Part shown: positions 1-8,063 of the stretch, piece after piece
Layout: each line of letters starts with the position of its first letter
How positions within the stretch are numbered: position 1 is the stretch's first letter
Assembly (NCBI GenBank): GCA_014728975.1
Contig: WJKQ01000089.1
Span: 1-23,147 of the forward strand
Length of the DNA stretch: 23,147 nucleotides
Direction: 5' to 3'
Source: Candidatus Peregrinibacteria bacterium
GTDB taxonomy: Bacteria > Patescibacteriota > Gracilibacteria > UBA1369 > LOWO2-01-FULL-3
Notes under the pieces: model-generated
Databases searched by the model: none
What the model was told of the DNA's origin: nothing
Seen by the model: the letters and a program-made list of their open reading frames with translations, nothing else
Made by a program: the position numbers and the translations under genes

Positions 1-372
1 ATTTGGAGGACCGATATTGGTCATCATAATAAAAAAAGCTCTAACCAAAATTAAAATCCCAAATGTTTTCATGGCAAAAGGCGCAATTTCCGGTTTATAA
101 AAAAAAGTATATGCGAAAATAGAAACCAAAATTGCAACAAAACCCCATACATCCAAAACACGAAGATTATAAGTCGGGATATCATCCAAAATAAAATCAC
201 CGACAGACATGTAATTAGAAGCCAGAATTTCACGATAAATACTCAAAGCAAAACTTACATAATAAGCCCCGATTAATACCAATAATCCAATCAGTAAAGA
301 AACAACAAAAGTTCTGTCCTTAAGAAGGATTTTCCAATGATAGTATATCTTTTTAAAATATTCACTGATCAT
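1..372 (-). CDS. Phosphatase PAP2-related membrane protein, C-terminus cut by window edge
   Basis: The open frame starts at an ATG (370-372) and runs off the left edge, giving 124 residues without a stop. Visible are a basic, amphipathic start, a membrane segment at about residues 22-43, an extracytoplasmic stretch with DFILDDIPTYN (59-69), a second membrane segment at about 73-91, a third at about 103-117, and a TNIGPP motif at the cut. This pattern recalls the PAP2-related/sphingomyelin-synthase-like C family (PAP2_C), whose catalytic histidines would lie beyond the window. Members are thought to act on lipid phosphates or head groups in the membrane, but no substrate can be named. The start lies 2 nt after the stop of the upstream ATPase gene, so the two are probably co-transcribed. 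The family call rests on remembered similarity and is moderately secure; the function is not. Confidence 0.7.
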   Translation of the reverse strand, partial: MISEYFKKIYYHWKILLKDRTFVVSLLIGLLVLIGAYYVSFALSIYREILASNYMSVGDFILDDIPTYNLRVLDVWGFVAILVSIFAYTFFYKPEIAPFAMKTFGILILVRAFFIMMTNIGPPN

Positions 373-374
373 GT

Positions 375-2906
375 TTATTTTTTAAATTTTTCAACATTTG
401 TTTTTTCCTTTATAGGAAAACTCCACCTTTTAAGTTTATCTTCTATTACGGAAACTTTATTACTATATCTTTCCCTTGAAACCTTTCTGATTTTATCGGA
501 ATTATCTTCTTTTAATACAGGAGGAGGCAATGTAACAAGAGAAAATGTTTTACTGGTCATTCCTTCAATAAGAAGTCTCATATACGCATGATATTTACTT
601 AATGAAACAAGATCACTCGGCAAAACTTCTTCTCCGAATTGTTGAGATACATACTCGGCATCATCAAAACCAACCTGAAACGAAAGCAGACTTCCGACAT
701 TTCCAAACACAGCTTCTCTGACTTCATCGGGCATCTGTGCAATATATTGGTTGGCCATAGTAAGATTTAAACGATATTTTCTTGCTTCGGAAAGAATAGT
801 CGCAAAAGATTCTGTCGCAAAATTTTGGAACTCATCCACATATAAATAAAAATCTTTTCTGTCTTTTTCCGGAACATTAGCTCTACTCATGGCATCAAGC
901 TGAAACTTTGTAATAAACATAGCACCAAGTAATGCCGAATTATCTTCGCCGATTTTACCTTTTGAAAGATTTACTATTACAATTTTTCCTTTATCCATAG
1001 CAAATCTTAAATCGATTGTACTTTTTGGCTGGCCTACAATATTTCTTATAGTGGGACTCGCCAGAAACTGCCCCACTTTATTTTGTATGGGAGAAATCGC
1101 TTCAACCCGAAACCTATCCTGCATTTTTTCAAATTCATCAATCCAAAAACTCTTAACAACCGGATCTTCAATCTTTTTTACGATCTTTTTTCTGTAATCG
1201 GGATCCTGAAGAATTCTTGTAATCCCCATCATTGATGACCCTGGATACGCAAGAAGCGACAAAATAGTATTTCTTAATATATGCTCAAGACGCGGCCCCC
1301 AACTTTCGGCGTAAATTTTCTTAAAAATTCCCACAAGACCGCTGCACACAATCGATCCCAAAGCAGGATTCACGTTTTCAAGCATATTAAAAGCAACAGC
1401 ATATTCCTTATCCGAAGGATCAACTAAAACTACATCGTTGATTCTATTGGAAGGAACAAATTTTAATACCGCGTCCGCGAGATCTCCATGCGGATCAATG
1501 ACGCCGACACCTCTTCCCGCAACAATATCGGAATAAACCATATTCTCAAGTAAAGTGGATTTACCCATTCCGGTTTTACCTATGATATAAATATGCCTTC
1601 TACGGTCCAGAGGTCTTATGCCAAAAAGCTGTTGTGCGCCTCTAAAATTTGTCTGTCCCAAAACAGTCATATCTTTTTCATCCGTAACTTCCCCCGGCAG
1701 ATCCGCAGGCGGCTCAAGCTTTCTGCTTTGAACCCAATAAATTGTAGGAGTTTTAACAAGTAGATTCGGCAAATGGTAAACAGTCGCGAGTTCTTCGTTA
1801 TTTAAAACCAGACCGTCTCTTACTATTCTTTTTCGATATATATTAACAACACTTTTTCCATATTTAAATTCACCAATATTAAAACCGTTTAAATGTGGAA
1901 AATTAAACTGTTTGAAAGAACCGACTATTTCCCGAAGTTTAACTTTCGCCTTTGGAATATTTTTATTTTTTGGAATATAAACGATCCGGATTGTGGTTTC
2001 ATAAAGAGGCCGTACAACCTTGTCCATTGCCGCATCTATACTACTCTCTCTTTCATGCGATTTAGATGTTTGTTCTTCTACGTCCTCGTAGGAAGAAACT
2101 GAAGTACCGGCTTTTAATGTTTCTATCTTCGCACTTACAAGAAGCCCCTGAAACCATAAAACAATGTAGACGGGGAAAAAAACAATTTTTGGCCAAAGTT
2201 TTCTTGTGGTAAAAGCCCTCGCATATATTTTCTTTAAAGATTCAATATTACCAAAAATACCTTTTTTCAAAATCTTTACACACTTTGTAAAAACAATTCT
2301 CCATTTATCACGTAAAGGAGTAACAACAACCTGAATCCACGCCTGATCTTCCGTGGTATCAAACTTTACAAGAGAAGAAGTAATTCCCGCCATTGGATCG
2401 ACAGCTAAACGGGTTAATTTATCTTCAAACTGAGGGTATCTTTTAATCGGAAATACATCGTTGTCTATAAATTCAAGTTCGGTACCTACAGCATTTTCAA
2501 AATTTTCCGGACCTTTGGTGTAATCCGTACAATCCTCAATCTCTACATCTGGATATTGCGCATAAATCTGTCCTTCCACCAGGTTTCTCAAATTTTCGGG
2601 AAAAGCCACAAAAAATTTAATACTCCTGTTTATACTGGCAATCTCAAAACTAACGCTTTCACTGCTGTATCCTTTCAATCTTTCCCACCAATTGAATTTA
2701 GTCTGGATTCCATGAAGAGTGGCAAATATCTGTTCGGCTACAATCGGTCCCGCTTCACTTTCTTTCGCAACCCGAACCATTAATACCGTATATTTTTCCT
2801 TATACTTATTGCGAATTCTGTTTACTCTCGAAATCACAGTAAACAAAACAATCAGCGCAATAAACGCTAAAATTCCAAAACCTGCGATAAGTAATATTTC
2901 TTTCAT
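375..2906 (-). CDS. Membrane-anchored VirD4/TraG-like type IV secretion ATPase
   Basis: This P-loop ATPase of the conjugative coupling protein/VirB4-like superfamily is about 843 residues from the ATG at 2904-2906. A TTG two codons upstream (2912) is possible but less likely. A membrane anchor lies at residues 3-27 and a weaker hydrophobic segment at about 240-258. The region from 30 to 330 is an unassigned N-terminal domain. Walker A is GKTGMGKST (about 443-451), followed by DPHGDLAD. Walker B is FYLYVDEF (about 686-693), and the following SEARKYRLNLTMANQY resembles the sensor region of TraG/TraD proteins. Such enzymes pump DNA or protein through the envelope or drive pili. No other secretion, relaxase or pilin gene is in view, so the substrate is unknown; similar stand-alone genes are common in CPR genomes. 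It follows ruvX by 17-23 nt and precedes the PAP2-like gene by 2 nt. Confidence 0.85.
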   Translation of the reverse strand: MKEILLIAGFGILAFIALIVLFTVISRVNRIRNKYKEKYTVLMVRVAKESEAGPIVAEQIFATLHGIQTKFNWWERLKGYSSESVSFEIASINRSIKFFVAFPENLRNLVEGQIYAQYPDVEIEDCTDYTKGPENFENAVGTELEFIDNDVFPIKRYPQFEDKLTRLAVDPMAGITSSLVKFDTTEDQAWIQVVVTPLRDKWRIVFTKCVKILKKGIFGNIESLKKIYARAFTTRKLWPKIVFFPVYIVLWFQGLLVSAKIETLKAGTSVSSYEDVEEQTSKSHERESSIDAAMDKVVRPLYETTIRIVYIPKNKNIPKAKVKLREIVGSFKQFNFPHLNGFNIGEFKYGKSVVNIYRKRIVRDGLVLNNEELATVYHLPNLLVKTPTIYWVQSRKLEPPADLPGEVTDEKDMTVLGQTNFRGAQQLFGIRPLDRRRHIYIIGKTGMGKSTLLENMVYSDIVAGRGVGVIDPHGDLADAVLKFVPSNRINDVVLVDPSDKEYAVAFNMLENVNPALGSIVCSGLVGIFKKIYAESWGPRLEHILRNTILSLLAYPGSSMMGITRILQDPDYRKKIVKKIEDPVVKSFWIDEFEKMQDRFRVEAISPIQNKVGQFLASPTIRNIVGQPKSTIDLRFAMDKGKIVIVNLSKGKIGEDNSALLGAMFITKFQLDAMSRANVPEKDRKDFYLYVDEFQNFATESFATILSEARKYRLNLTMANQYIAQMPDEVREAVFGNVGSLLSFQVGFDDAEYVSQQFGEEVLPSDLVSLSKYHAYMRLLIEGMTSKTFSLVTLPPPVLKEDNSDKIRKVSRERYSNKVSVIEDKLKRWSFPIKEKTNVEKFKK

Positions 2907-2929
2907 ATCCAAAAAATTATACCCTAGAC

Positions 2930-3355
2930 TTATATTTTATCAAAAAATCTTTGTAAAATTATTTGAGCCGCATAAGCATCACGTCCTAGTTGCTTTTTTC
3001 CATAACTTTTCATAGCTTCCTCCATCAGCTTATCAGCTTCAAAAGAACTAAGACGCTCATCATACAATATTACCTTAACTTCGTCAAGTCTGTTCTCAAG
3101 TTTATTTTTAAGATTTTTAACATCCGGAATAATTTCATTTTCTATCTGTTCCTCCCGCATATTCAGAGGAAAACCTATCACAATTAATTTTGCATCGATT
3201 TCTTTACATAAATTCTCAAGTTTATCTACCAAATCGGAAATTCCTTTGTTTAAAATTACTCCTCTTGGAAAAGCTATACCAAATTCAGTATCACCTGTAG
3301 CAACACCTACACGTTTTCTTCCATAATCCAGAGCTAAAACTTTTTCTTCTTTCAT
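2930..3355 (-). CDS. ruvX: Putative pre-16S rRNA nuclease / Holliday junction resolvase-like YqgF (RuvX)
   Basis: A 141-residue RNase H-fold protein of normal family length. The YqgF signature is intact: ALDYGRKRVGVA near the start with Asp10, GFPLNM at 61-66, YDERLSS with Glu100, and GRDAYAAQIIL with Asp126. These three acidic residues are the expected metal-binding set. In E. coli the family trims the 5' end of 16S rRNA and was earlier proposed as an alternative Holliday junction resolvase, so it probably acts in the cytoplasm on ribosomal RNA. It lies 3 nt downstream of rplI and upstream of the ATPase gene, so it is probably read in one transcript with both. No Shine-Dalgarno sequence precedes the ATG. 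The family assignment is secure; the biological role in this organism is inferred. Confidence 0.93.
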   Translation of the reverse strand: MKEEKVLALDYGRKRVGVATGDTEFGIAFPRGVILNKGISDLVDKLENLCKEIDAKLIVIGFPLNMREEQIENEIIPDVKNLKNKLENRLDEVKVILYDERLSSFEADKLMEEAMKSYGKKQLGRDAYAAQIILQRFFDKI

Positions 3356-3358
3356 ATA

Positions 3359-3805
3359 TTATTCAGAGGCTTCTACAACGAGTTCAATATTCTCTTCAAG
3401 ATTTTCCCCCAAATTAACTTTTATTTTATATTCCCCCAATTCTCTAATAGGTTCCATTTTAATAAATTCCTTTTCAAGTTCAATGTTTGACTTATCTTTG
3501 ACGGCATTAATTACATCTTCTTCTGCGATAGAGCCGTAAAGCTTACCTTTTTTACTTACTTTTGCTTTAATCTTAACCTTCAGATCTTTAAGTTTCTTGA
3601 GCACTTCTTCGGCCTTTTCAAGAATCTGTTGTTTTTTCATCAGCCTTTTCTCGTTTCGTTTTTCCGACAACTTAATTAAATTTTCAGTAGCGCGCTGGGC
3701 CAAACCTCTCGGTTGAAGGTAATTACGGAAATAACCATTTTTTACATTCACTATATCCCCTCTGTATCCCAATTTTTTTACATCTTCATTTAATAATACC
3801 TGCAT
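3359..3805 (-). CDS. rplI: 50S ribosomal protein bL9
   Basis: 148 residues, the usual length for bL9. The N-terminal rRNA-binding domain is complete, with the family signature from GDIVNVKNGYFRNYLQPRG (residues 16-34) into AQRATEN. It is followed by a long lysine/glutamate-rich connecting helix (about 45-80) and a C-terminal domain. bL9 binds 23S rRNA near the L1 stalk and influences ribosome spacing and frame maintenance. The weak AAAAGG just before the ATG is the nearest thing to a ribosome binding site in this window. A candidate promoter lies in the 59-nt gap upstream, and ruvX follows after 3 nt. Several CPR groups lack bL9 (established knowledge), so its presence is a lineage clue. Confidence 0.96.
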   Translation of the reverse strand: MQVLLNEDVKKLGYRGDIVNVKNGYFRNYLQPRGLAQRATENLIKLSEKRNEKRLMKKQQILEKAEEVLKKLKDLKVKIKAKVSKKGKLYGSIAEEDVINAVKDKSNIELEKEFIKMEPIRELGEYKIKVNLGENLEENIELVVEASE

Positions 3806-3825
3806 ACCTTTTGATTAAAATGCCA

Positions 3826-3853
3826 TTTATAAATACCTAAATCCCGATCAAAA
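3826..3853 (-). promoter_or_regulatory. Candidate promoter for rplI-ruvX-ATPase
   Basis: Read on the minus strand, TTTTGA (3853-3848) is separated by 16 nt from TATAAA (3831-3826), about 20 nt upstream of the rplI start codon. The -35 match is poor and the -10 match good. This is the only sizeable gap (59 nt) between the solute-binding protein gene and rplI, so a start here is plausible. Confidence 0.35.
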
Positions 3854-3864
3854 GTAAAGTATTT

Positions 3865-5547
3865 TTATCTTTCAAATTTCCATTCTCCTATCCCGTCAAA
3901 CCTGTCGCACGGAAAAACAACTCCCTCCATTGAAACACCGGAAATCTTGCCGTCGATAGCGTAATAATAAACAGGGCGATATAGGAACACCGCCGGAATA
4001 TCTTCCTTGATATGTTCAGCAAGCTCTCTTAATTCACGCTCTCTTTTCTCCTGATTAAATACAGCACGTATATCTTCAATCAAACTGTCAACCGCAAAAC
4101 TCTTATAATTGGACAAATTTAGCCCCATAGGACTCGCCTGTGAAGAATGCCAATAAGAATAAGTATCCAGATTATAGCCCAGACTCTGTCCTATAAGTAA
4201 AAGATCATAAGTTCTACTCATAATTCTTTGTTTGAATTCTTCCTGGGGAAGAAATTCAATCTGAATACTGAATCCAATACTTTCCCAGACATCCTGCAAA
4301 AAAGTAACAACCTTTTTGGTCTCTTCATACTGCGGAGTTCCTTCTTCATATAATCTAACAATAAAACTTAGCTCCAATGCTTCACCATCTTCATTATATC
4401 TGATACCGACATGTTCGGTATCATCTTCGGAATAACTGAAACCCGCCTCTTTAAGTGCCCCCTGAGCCTGTAAAATACTGGGCTGGTATACCCATTCCTC
4501 CTGGTTTAACTCCATCAACGGCGTGTCAACCGGGATTTTTCCTTCCAGCCTGGATATCAATTCTTCTTTATCAACCGCTTTTTGAAGAGCAAGCCTGATG
4601 TTCTTCTCATCATTAAGAATTTCACTGTCCATATTTATAAAAACAGCCGTATATTGCGGCAGTTCATACTGTATAAGATCAAACCTTTCATTATTCATAA
4701 AATCAAGAATATAATCGCCTGTAACTTTAACCACACCATTTACAGCGTTTACCTCTTCCAACAGCTTTTCCATACTTGGATAAGTAATGAAACGCATATA
4801 TTCCACTTCTGAAACCTTTCCATAATAATAAGGATTCCTGTTTAAATTAACCTGCATTCTTCCATCGGAAAAAGATTCAATCGCTTCCGTAACCATATAA
4901 GGTCCGCTTCCCACAGGCATTTTATTAAATTCATGCTGAAGAAGCTCATAAGGCTCGATGTCTTTTAGAATATGCTTCGGTAAAATTCCAGTTGTAAGAG
5001 TTGTAATGAAAAATATATTCGGTTTTTCAAGAGTAAATTTTATGGTTTTTTCATCCAGCTGTTCAATCTCCACACCTGAAAAATTTGCTTTTAAAATTTC
5101 ATTCTGAAAAGACGGAGCCTTCACAATATCATAAAAAGTGAAATAAACATCCTCTGCAGTTAAAGGCTCACCATCATGCCATTTTAAACCGTCTCTCATC
5201 TTAAAGGTATATTCGGTTTTATCCTCGTTAATAGTCAAGAAAGCCATATCATCAACGATATTCCTTTTCTCCGGATCATATTTCATCAAACCTGAAAAAA
5301 CCAGCCTCGAAACTTCCCTGTCAGCTTCATTATAATCAACAAAAAGCGGATTAATATTCTGTATACCGTTTTTTGCAACTATTCCTTCGGTATAAATATC
5401 CGATTCTCCAAAATGAAAGAGACCGTAGGGAAAAACAATCATTTTAACAACCATTAGTAGAAAAAGGACAATTGCAATTATGGATATTAATTTATCCTTA
5501 TAATCGTAGGTCTTAAAAACCGCAATAATCGTCTTTACAAAACCCAT
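3865..5547 (-). CDS. Family 5 extracellular solute-binding protein (oligopeptide type), membrane-anchored
   Basis: 560 residues from the ATG at 5545-5547; a TTG three codons upstream (5556) is less likely. A cytoplasmic basic start is followed by one hydrophobic segment at about residues 20-40 with no lipobox cysteine, so the protein looks anchored by an uncleaved helix facing outward. The body carries SBP_bac_5 hallmarks: INPLFVDYNEADREVSRLVFSGL near the start of the domain, then the DGLKWHDGEPLTAEDVYFTF block, and GSGPYMV further on. These proteins capture peptides, nickel complexes or other solutes for ABC importers. No permease or ATPase gene is in the window, so substrate and partner are unknown. 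It sits 9-18 nt downstream of secG and upstream of rplI. A second member of the family is at 22707-23147. Confidence 0.9.
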   Translation of the reverse strand: MGFVKTIIAVFKTYDYKDKLISIIAIVLFLLMVVKMIVFPYGLFHFGESDIYTEGIVAKNGIQNINPLFVDYNEADREVSRLVFSGLMKYDPEKRNIVDDMAFLTINEDKTEYTFKMRDGLKWHDGEPLTAEDVYFTFYDIVKAPSFQNEILKANFSGVEIEQLDEKTIKFTLEKPNIFFITTLTTGILPKHILKDIEPYELLQHEFNKMPVGSGPYMVTEAIESFSDGRMQVNLNRNPYYYGKVSEVEYMRFITYPSMEKLLEEVNAVNGVVKVTGDYILDFMNNERFDLIQYELPQYTAVFINMDSEILNDEKNIRLALQKAVDKEELISRLEGKIPVDTPLMELNQEEWVYQPSILQAQGALKEAGFSYSEDDTEHVGIRYNEDGEALELSFIVRLYEEGTPQYEETKKVVTFLQDVWESIGFSIQIEFLPQEEFKQRIMSRTYDLLLIGQSLGYNLDTYSYWHSSQASPMGLNLSNYKSFAVDSLIEDIRAVFNQEKRERELRELAEHIKEDIPAVFLYRPVYYYAIDGKISGVSMEGVVFPCDRFDGIGEWKFER

Positions 5548-5565
5548 CAAAAACAATTAAAAAAC

Positions 5566-5781
5566 TTATATGAAGAGAAAAAATATGGAATTCGCCACAA
5601 ATAAAATTGCCAGAACCACAGTCGCTATTGACAATATTTTTTCCGCGCCTCTTTTACTCGTATAAAAACCCCCGCTTCCTCCAAACGTTGCAGAAAGACC
5701 TGCGCCTCTCTGTTGTGTAAGAATCGAAAGAGACAATAAAATTGATATAATGACCTGAAGAATAATAAAAAATGTTGCCAT
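5566..5781 (-). CDS. secG: Preprotein translocase subunit SecG
   Basis: 71 residues with the SecG plan of two membrane helices (about 4-22 and 48-70) joined by a short cytoplasmic loop. The loop holds the family's hallmark region, LTQQRGAGLSATFGGSGG (residues 22-39), with serines and glycines after the QQRGAG core. SecG associates with SecYE and assists SecA-driven export across the membrane. It starts 5 nt after the YvlD-like gene and the solute-binding protein gene follows closely, so it lies in a small membrane/export operon. The product is needed for export of the signal-peptide-bearing proteins encoded at 6435-9466, although a direct functional link beyond general Sec export is only inferred. 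Confidence 0.92.
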   Translation of the reverse strand: MATFFIILQVIISILLSLSILTQQRGAGLSATFGGSGGFYTSKRGAEKILSIATVVLAILFVANSIFFLFI

Positions 5782-5786
5782 CTTAG

Positions 5787-6158
5787 TTATTTAATAATTA
5801 AATGTACCGTCCAGTTAATAATTCCAAGAACAATAGCTCCTATAACATAACTCTGCCAATTTGGAAATGTCAAACTTATATCCATAAACTCGATTACGTT
5901 TAAAAAATAGCTCAAAAACCAAAGAACAAAGACATTTATTATGATTAAAAACAATCCTCCGGTCAGCAGAACAAACGGCAGAGATAAAATCTTAATTGCA
6001 GGTCTTACAATAAAATCTATCAATCCAAGAATAAGCCCTCCTATAACAAAAAACTTTAAACCTCCGGTATGTTGAATTTCCGGTACAAGAATAGTCAAAA
6101 AATAAAGAACTCCCCCATTTACCGCAATACTCATTACCGGCCTCCAGGCAAAATCCAT
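5787..6158 (-). CDS. YvlD-like small membrane protein (phage holin family 4, superfamily 2)
   Basis: 123 residues, almost wholly hydrophobic, with four predicted membrane segments at about 10-26, 34-52, 58-84 and 103-122. The segment GLILGLIDFIVRPAIKILSLP and the following GGLFLIIINVFVLW match the YvlD/phage-holin-4-2 family (PF04020) as remembered. Despite the family name most members are chromosomal genes with no phage context, as here, and their function is unknown. It is the first gene of the minus-strand run and has its own candidate promoter at 6187-6214. secG begins 5 nt after its stop. The family call is fairly secure; the holin label should not be read as lysis activity. Confidence 0.8.
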   Translation of the reverse strand: MDFAWRPVMSIAVNGGVLYFLTILVPEIQHTGGLKFFVIGGLILGLIDFIVRPAIKILSLPFVLLTGGLFLIIINVFVLWFLSYFLNVIEFMDISLTFPNWQSYVIGAIVLGIINWTVHLIIK

Positions 6159-6186
6159 AATTTTTTATAAAAGTTCAAACAAAACG

Positions 6187-6214
6187 AGAATACCAAAATA
6201 TTACTTCCTTGCAA
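6187..6214 (-). promoter_or_regulatory. Candidate promoter for YvlD-like gene and secG
   Basis: On the minus strand, TTGCAA (6214-6209), a 16-nt spacer and TATTCT (6192-6187) preceded by TGG form an extended -10 promoter about 29 nt upstream of the start codon. Two inverted repeats lie immediately upstream of the -35 box (6215-6238). Confidence 0.5.
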
Positions 6215-6281
6215 ACAGATTACCAAATCTGTGTACACTCCAAAGTTATTTGTTTATCTAAATCTAAAACTACCAAGTAGT
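6215..6281. repeat. Cluster of three short inverted repeats, possible operator
   Basis: Three palindromic elements lie within 67 nt: ACAGATT/AATCTGT (arms 6215-6221 and 6226-6232, 4-nt centre), the perfect 8-mer GTGTACAC (6231-6238), and ACTAC/GTAGT (6269-6273 and 6277-6281, 3-nt centre). The first abuts the -35 box of the minus-strand promoter, a position suited to a regulator. No T-tract follows, so they are not intrinsic terminators. Chance occurrence in AT-rich sequence is possible for the shorter arms. Confidence 0.35.
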
Positions 6282-6360
6282 ATTCGCCTTGCTTTAAACA
6301 TATCTTGTTTTTAAAAAAATAATTTTTAAAAATTTAACATATTAAAAATAAAAATTTATA

Positions 6361-6389
6361 TTCAAAAAAAAAGTAAAATATGGTATAAT
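6361..6389 (+). promoter_or_regulatory. Extended -10 promoter for the first FG-GAP gene
   Basis: TTCAAA (6361-6366), a 17-nt spacer and a perfect TATAAT (6384-6389) preceded by TGG, giving the extended -10 form TGnTATAAT. Transcription would begin near 6396, leaving an A-rich leader of about 40 nt before the preferred ATG at 6435 and no visible Shine-Dalgarno sequence. Confidence 0.7.
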
Positions 6390-6434
6390 TATCTAAAATT
6401 CTTGAAAAAAATAAAAAATTTTAACCTAAAAAAA

Positions 6435-7922
6435 ATGAAAAAAACGAAATTCGAGCACGGAAAAAAGTTTATTTCCTTGTTCATGGTAGCACTTCTATTT
6501 GCTACATTCGCCGGTCCATCAGTGGTTCTCGCCGACGATTTTTCTCAAACCAGCAAGCTGGGACCCACTGACCCCGCCGACAGTGATCATTTCGGTTTTT
6601 CTGTCGGTTCGGACGCCTCAAATCGATACTTTGTTGTCGGCGCACCGGATAAATCGGGAGGAGGCGCGGCTTACGTTTTTTATAGAGGTACCGGATACGA
6701 ACAAATGGCAAAATTAACCGCAAGCGACGGAGCTAGCAACGATGAATTTGGTTATTCAGTAGCGATTCATCATGATTTTATAGTTGTGGGAGCTCCGGGA
6801 GATGATTCAGATGAGGGATCAGCCTACGTTTTCGAATTCGATAAAGGAGGAACAGAAACCTGGAATCAATTAGCAAAATTAACCGCAAGCGACGGAGCAG
6901 CAAATGATCGACTGGGTACATCAATTGATATTTATGATATCTCCACGCACAATTCCGATGAAACTGTAGTTGTAGGTGCAGAACACGATGGTTCTTCCGC
7001 AGGAAAGGTATATGTTTATGAAAATACCGGAACGTGGTCAGATACAACACAAGATGCAATTCTTTCCGCAAGTGACGGCCATAACGGAAATAAATACGGC
7101 CACTCGGTAGCTGTCGCAAGAGAAACAGATCAACATATTATAGTCGGTTCTCCCGGATTCAGCAGTGGCACCGGAGCAGCTTATATTTACAAAAAACCTG
7201 GAGGCGGATGGAGTACAACTTCCACGCATACGGCAAAGCTAACAGTAAGCGAAGGATCAAGCGGAGATGATTTTGGTGAAGCTGTCGATATCTCTGCTCT
7301 ATTTGGAACTACAGATGTTACACAATATGCAATTGTTGGCGCTCCCAGCTACGGAACAGGAGGGAAAGCATATATATTCGAAAGACCTGAAAATCTTGAC
7401 TGGTCAACAACTTCAACATATACCGGATCTTTTTTACCGGATGATCTTGGATCAGGGGATAATTTTGGAACATCGGTAACCTACTATATAGACAGACTGG
7501 CTATAGGAGCACCAAACAACAATACCAATCAGGGTGCTGTATATATATTTTCTCCTGATAGAAACGGTTGGGCAACTGATTTTACTTCCAGCTACGAAAA
7601 ACAAACAGGCAGTGATTCAACAGGAGGAGACGAATTTGGAATTTCCGTTTCAATGGACGGATCCGAAACACGTGGACAAATCTTTTTAACCTCAGGAGCA
7701 CACCTTGATGACGAAGGCGGAACAGATAGAGGTATGGCTTTCCTTTATACATACAATCCAACTGAATATCCACAAAATGAACAAAAACCAGGAGGAGGAG
7801 GAGGCGGAGACCGTGATGGCGGTGTCCCCGAATTCCAGGATTACATTTACATTTTAACAATTCTTATAGCAGTTGGGATGATGTACAAAGTAATGCCAAA
7901 ATTCTCAATACAAAAGAAATAA
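6435..7922 (+). CDS. Secreted FG-GAP seven-repeat protein with C-terminal VPEF sorting tail
   Basis: 495 residues from the ATG at 6435; a TTG at 6402 would add 11 residues, but the ATG gives a normal signal peptide matching that of the downstream paralogue. Order: signal peptide 1-33 (basic start, hydrophobic core, cleavage after VLA), then seven FG-GAP repeats with cores near residues 53, 105, 160, 221, 280, 344 and 401, each of the form D.FG.SV...VGAP...GAAYVF. Seven such repeats suit an integrin-alpha-like seven-bladed beta-propeller. A glycine-rich linker follows, then a 32-residue tail (464-495): VPEF, a hydrophobic stretch, and a lysine-rich end. The tail has the layout of an exosortase/archaeosortase sorting signal, and an exosortase homologue is encoded at 9470-10429. 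The protein is probably Sec-exported, processed at VPEF and displayed on the surface; adhesion is a plausible role but not shown. Confidence 0.88.
   Translation: MKKTKFEHGKKFISLFMVALLFATFAGPSVVLADDFSQTSKLGPTDPADSDHFGFSVGSDASNRYFVVGAPDKSGGGAAYVFYRGTGYEQMAKLTASDGASNDEFGYSVAIHHDFIVVGAPGDDSDEGSAYVFEFDKGGTETWNQLAKLTASDGAANDRLGTSIDIYDISTHNSDETVVVGAEHDGSSAGKVYVYENTGTWSDTTQDAILSASDGHNGNKYGHSVAVARETDQHIIVGSPGFSSGTGAAYIYKKPGGGWSTTSTHTAKLTVSEGSSGDDFGEAVDISALFGTTDVTQYAIVGAPSYGTGGKAYIFERPENLDWSTTSTYTGSFLPDDLGSGDNFGTSVTYYIDRLAIGAPNNNTNQGAVYIFSPDRNGWATDFTSSYEKQTGSDSTGGDEFGISVSMDGSETRGQIFLTSGAHLDDEGGTDRGMAFLYTYNPTEYPQNEQKPGGGGGGDRDGGVPEFQDYIYILTILIAVGMMYKVMPKFSIQKK
7824..7919 (+). other. Predicted VPEF-type C-terminal sorting signal (first FG-GAP protein)
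   Basis: These 32 codons encode VPEF, then a DYIYILTIL-type hydrophobic helix, MMYK, and a lysine-containing end, immediately after a glycine-rich linker. Aligned without gaps to the tail of the second FG-GAP protein, 20 of 32 positions are identical although many codons differ. The order (short motif, membrane helix, basic end) is the known plan of PEP-CTERM and PEF-CTERM signals. Confidence 0.7.
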
Positions 7923-7940
7923 TAAAAAAAGAAATTTTAT

Positions 7941-7972
7941 AAAGAGGAAGATTTATTTCTTCCTCTTTTTTT
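7941..7972 (+). terminator. Strong intrinsic terminator after the first FG-GAP gene
   Basis: A perfect 11-bp stem (7941-7951 pairing with 7958-7968) with a 6-nt loop TTTATT, followed by T-rich sequence to 7972. It lies 19 nt after the stop codon. It should end transcription of the first FG-GAP gene, so the second probably relies on its own promoter. Confidence 0.85.
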
Positions 7973-7994
7973 AAAAAAATAAAATTTTCCAGCC

Positions 7995-8023
7995 TTCATT
8001 TTTCTTCGAAAATATGTTAAAAT
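7995..8023 (+). promoter_or_regulatory. Candidate extended -10 promoter for the second FG-GAP gene
   Basis: TTCATT (7995-8000), a 17-nt spacer and TAAAAT (8018-8023) preceded by TGT, about 40 nt upstream of the ATG at 8064. The -35 box is weak, but the layout repeats that of the first FG-GAP promoter (TTC-type -35, TGn, and a similar leader length). Confidence 0.5.
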
Positions 8024-8063
8024 AAATAAATTAAGTAAAAATATAAATAAAAATAAAAAAACC

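Noticed and set aside
5787..6158. Prophage remnant suggested by the holin family name
   Set aside because: No other phage gene, integrase or attachment site is near. The YvlD family is a common chromosomal membrane family, and secG follows in the same operon.
6502..7860. Several open frames on the minus strand and in other frames within the FG-GAP genes
   Set aside because: They are low-complexity, Arg/Leu/His-rich shadows produced by the repeated coding sequence of the plus strand, with no family features and no promoter.
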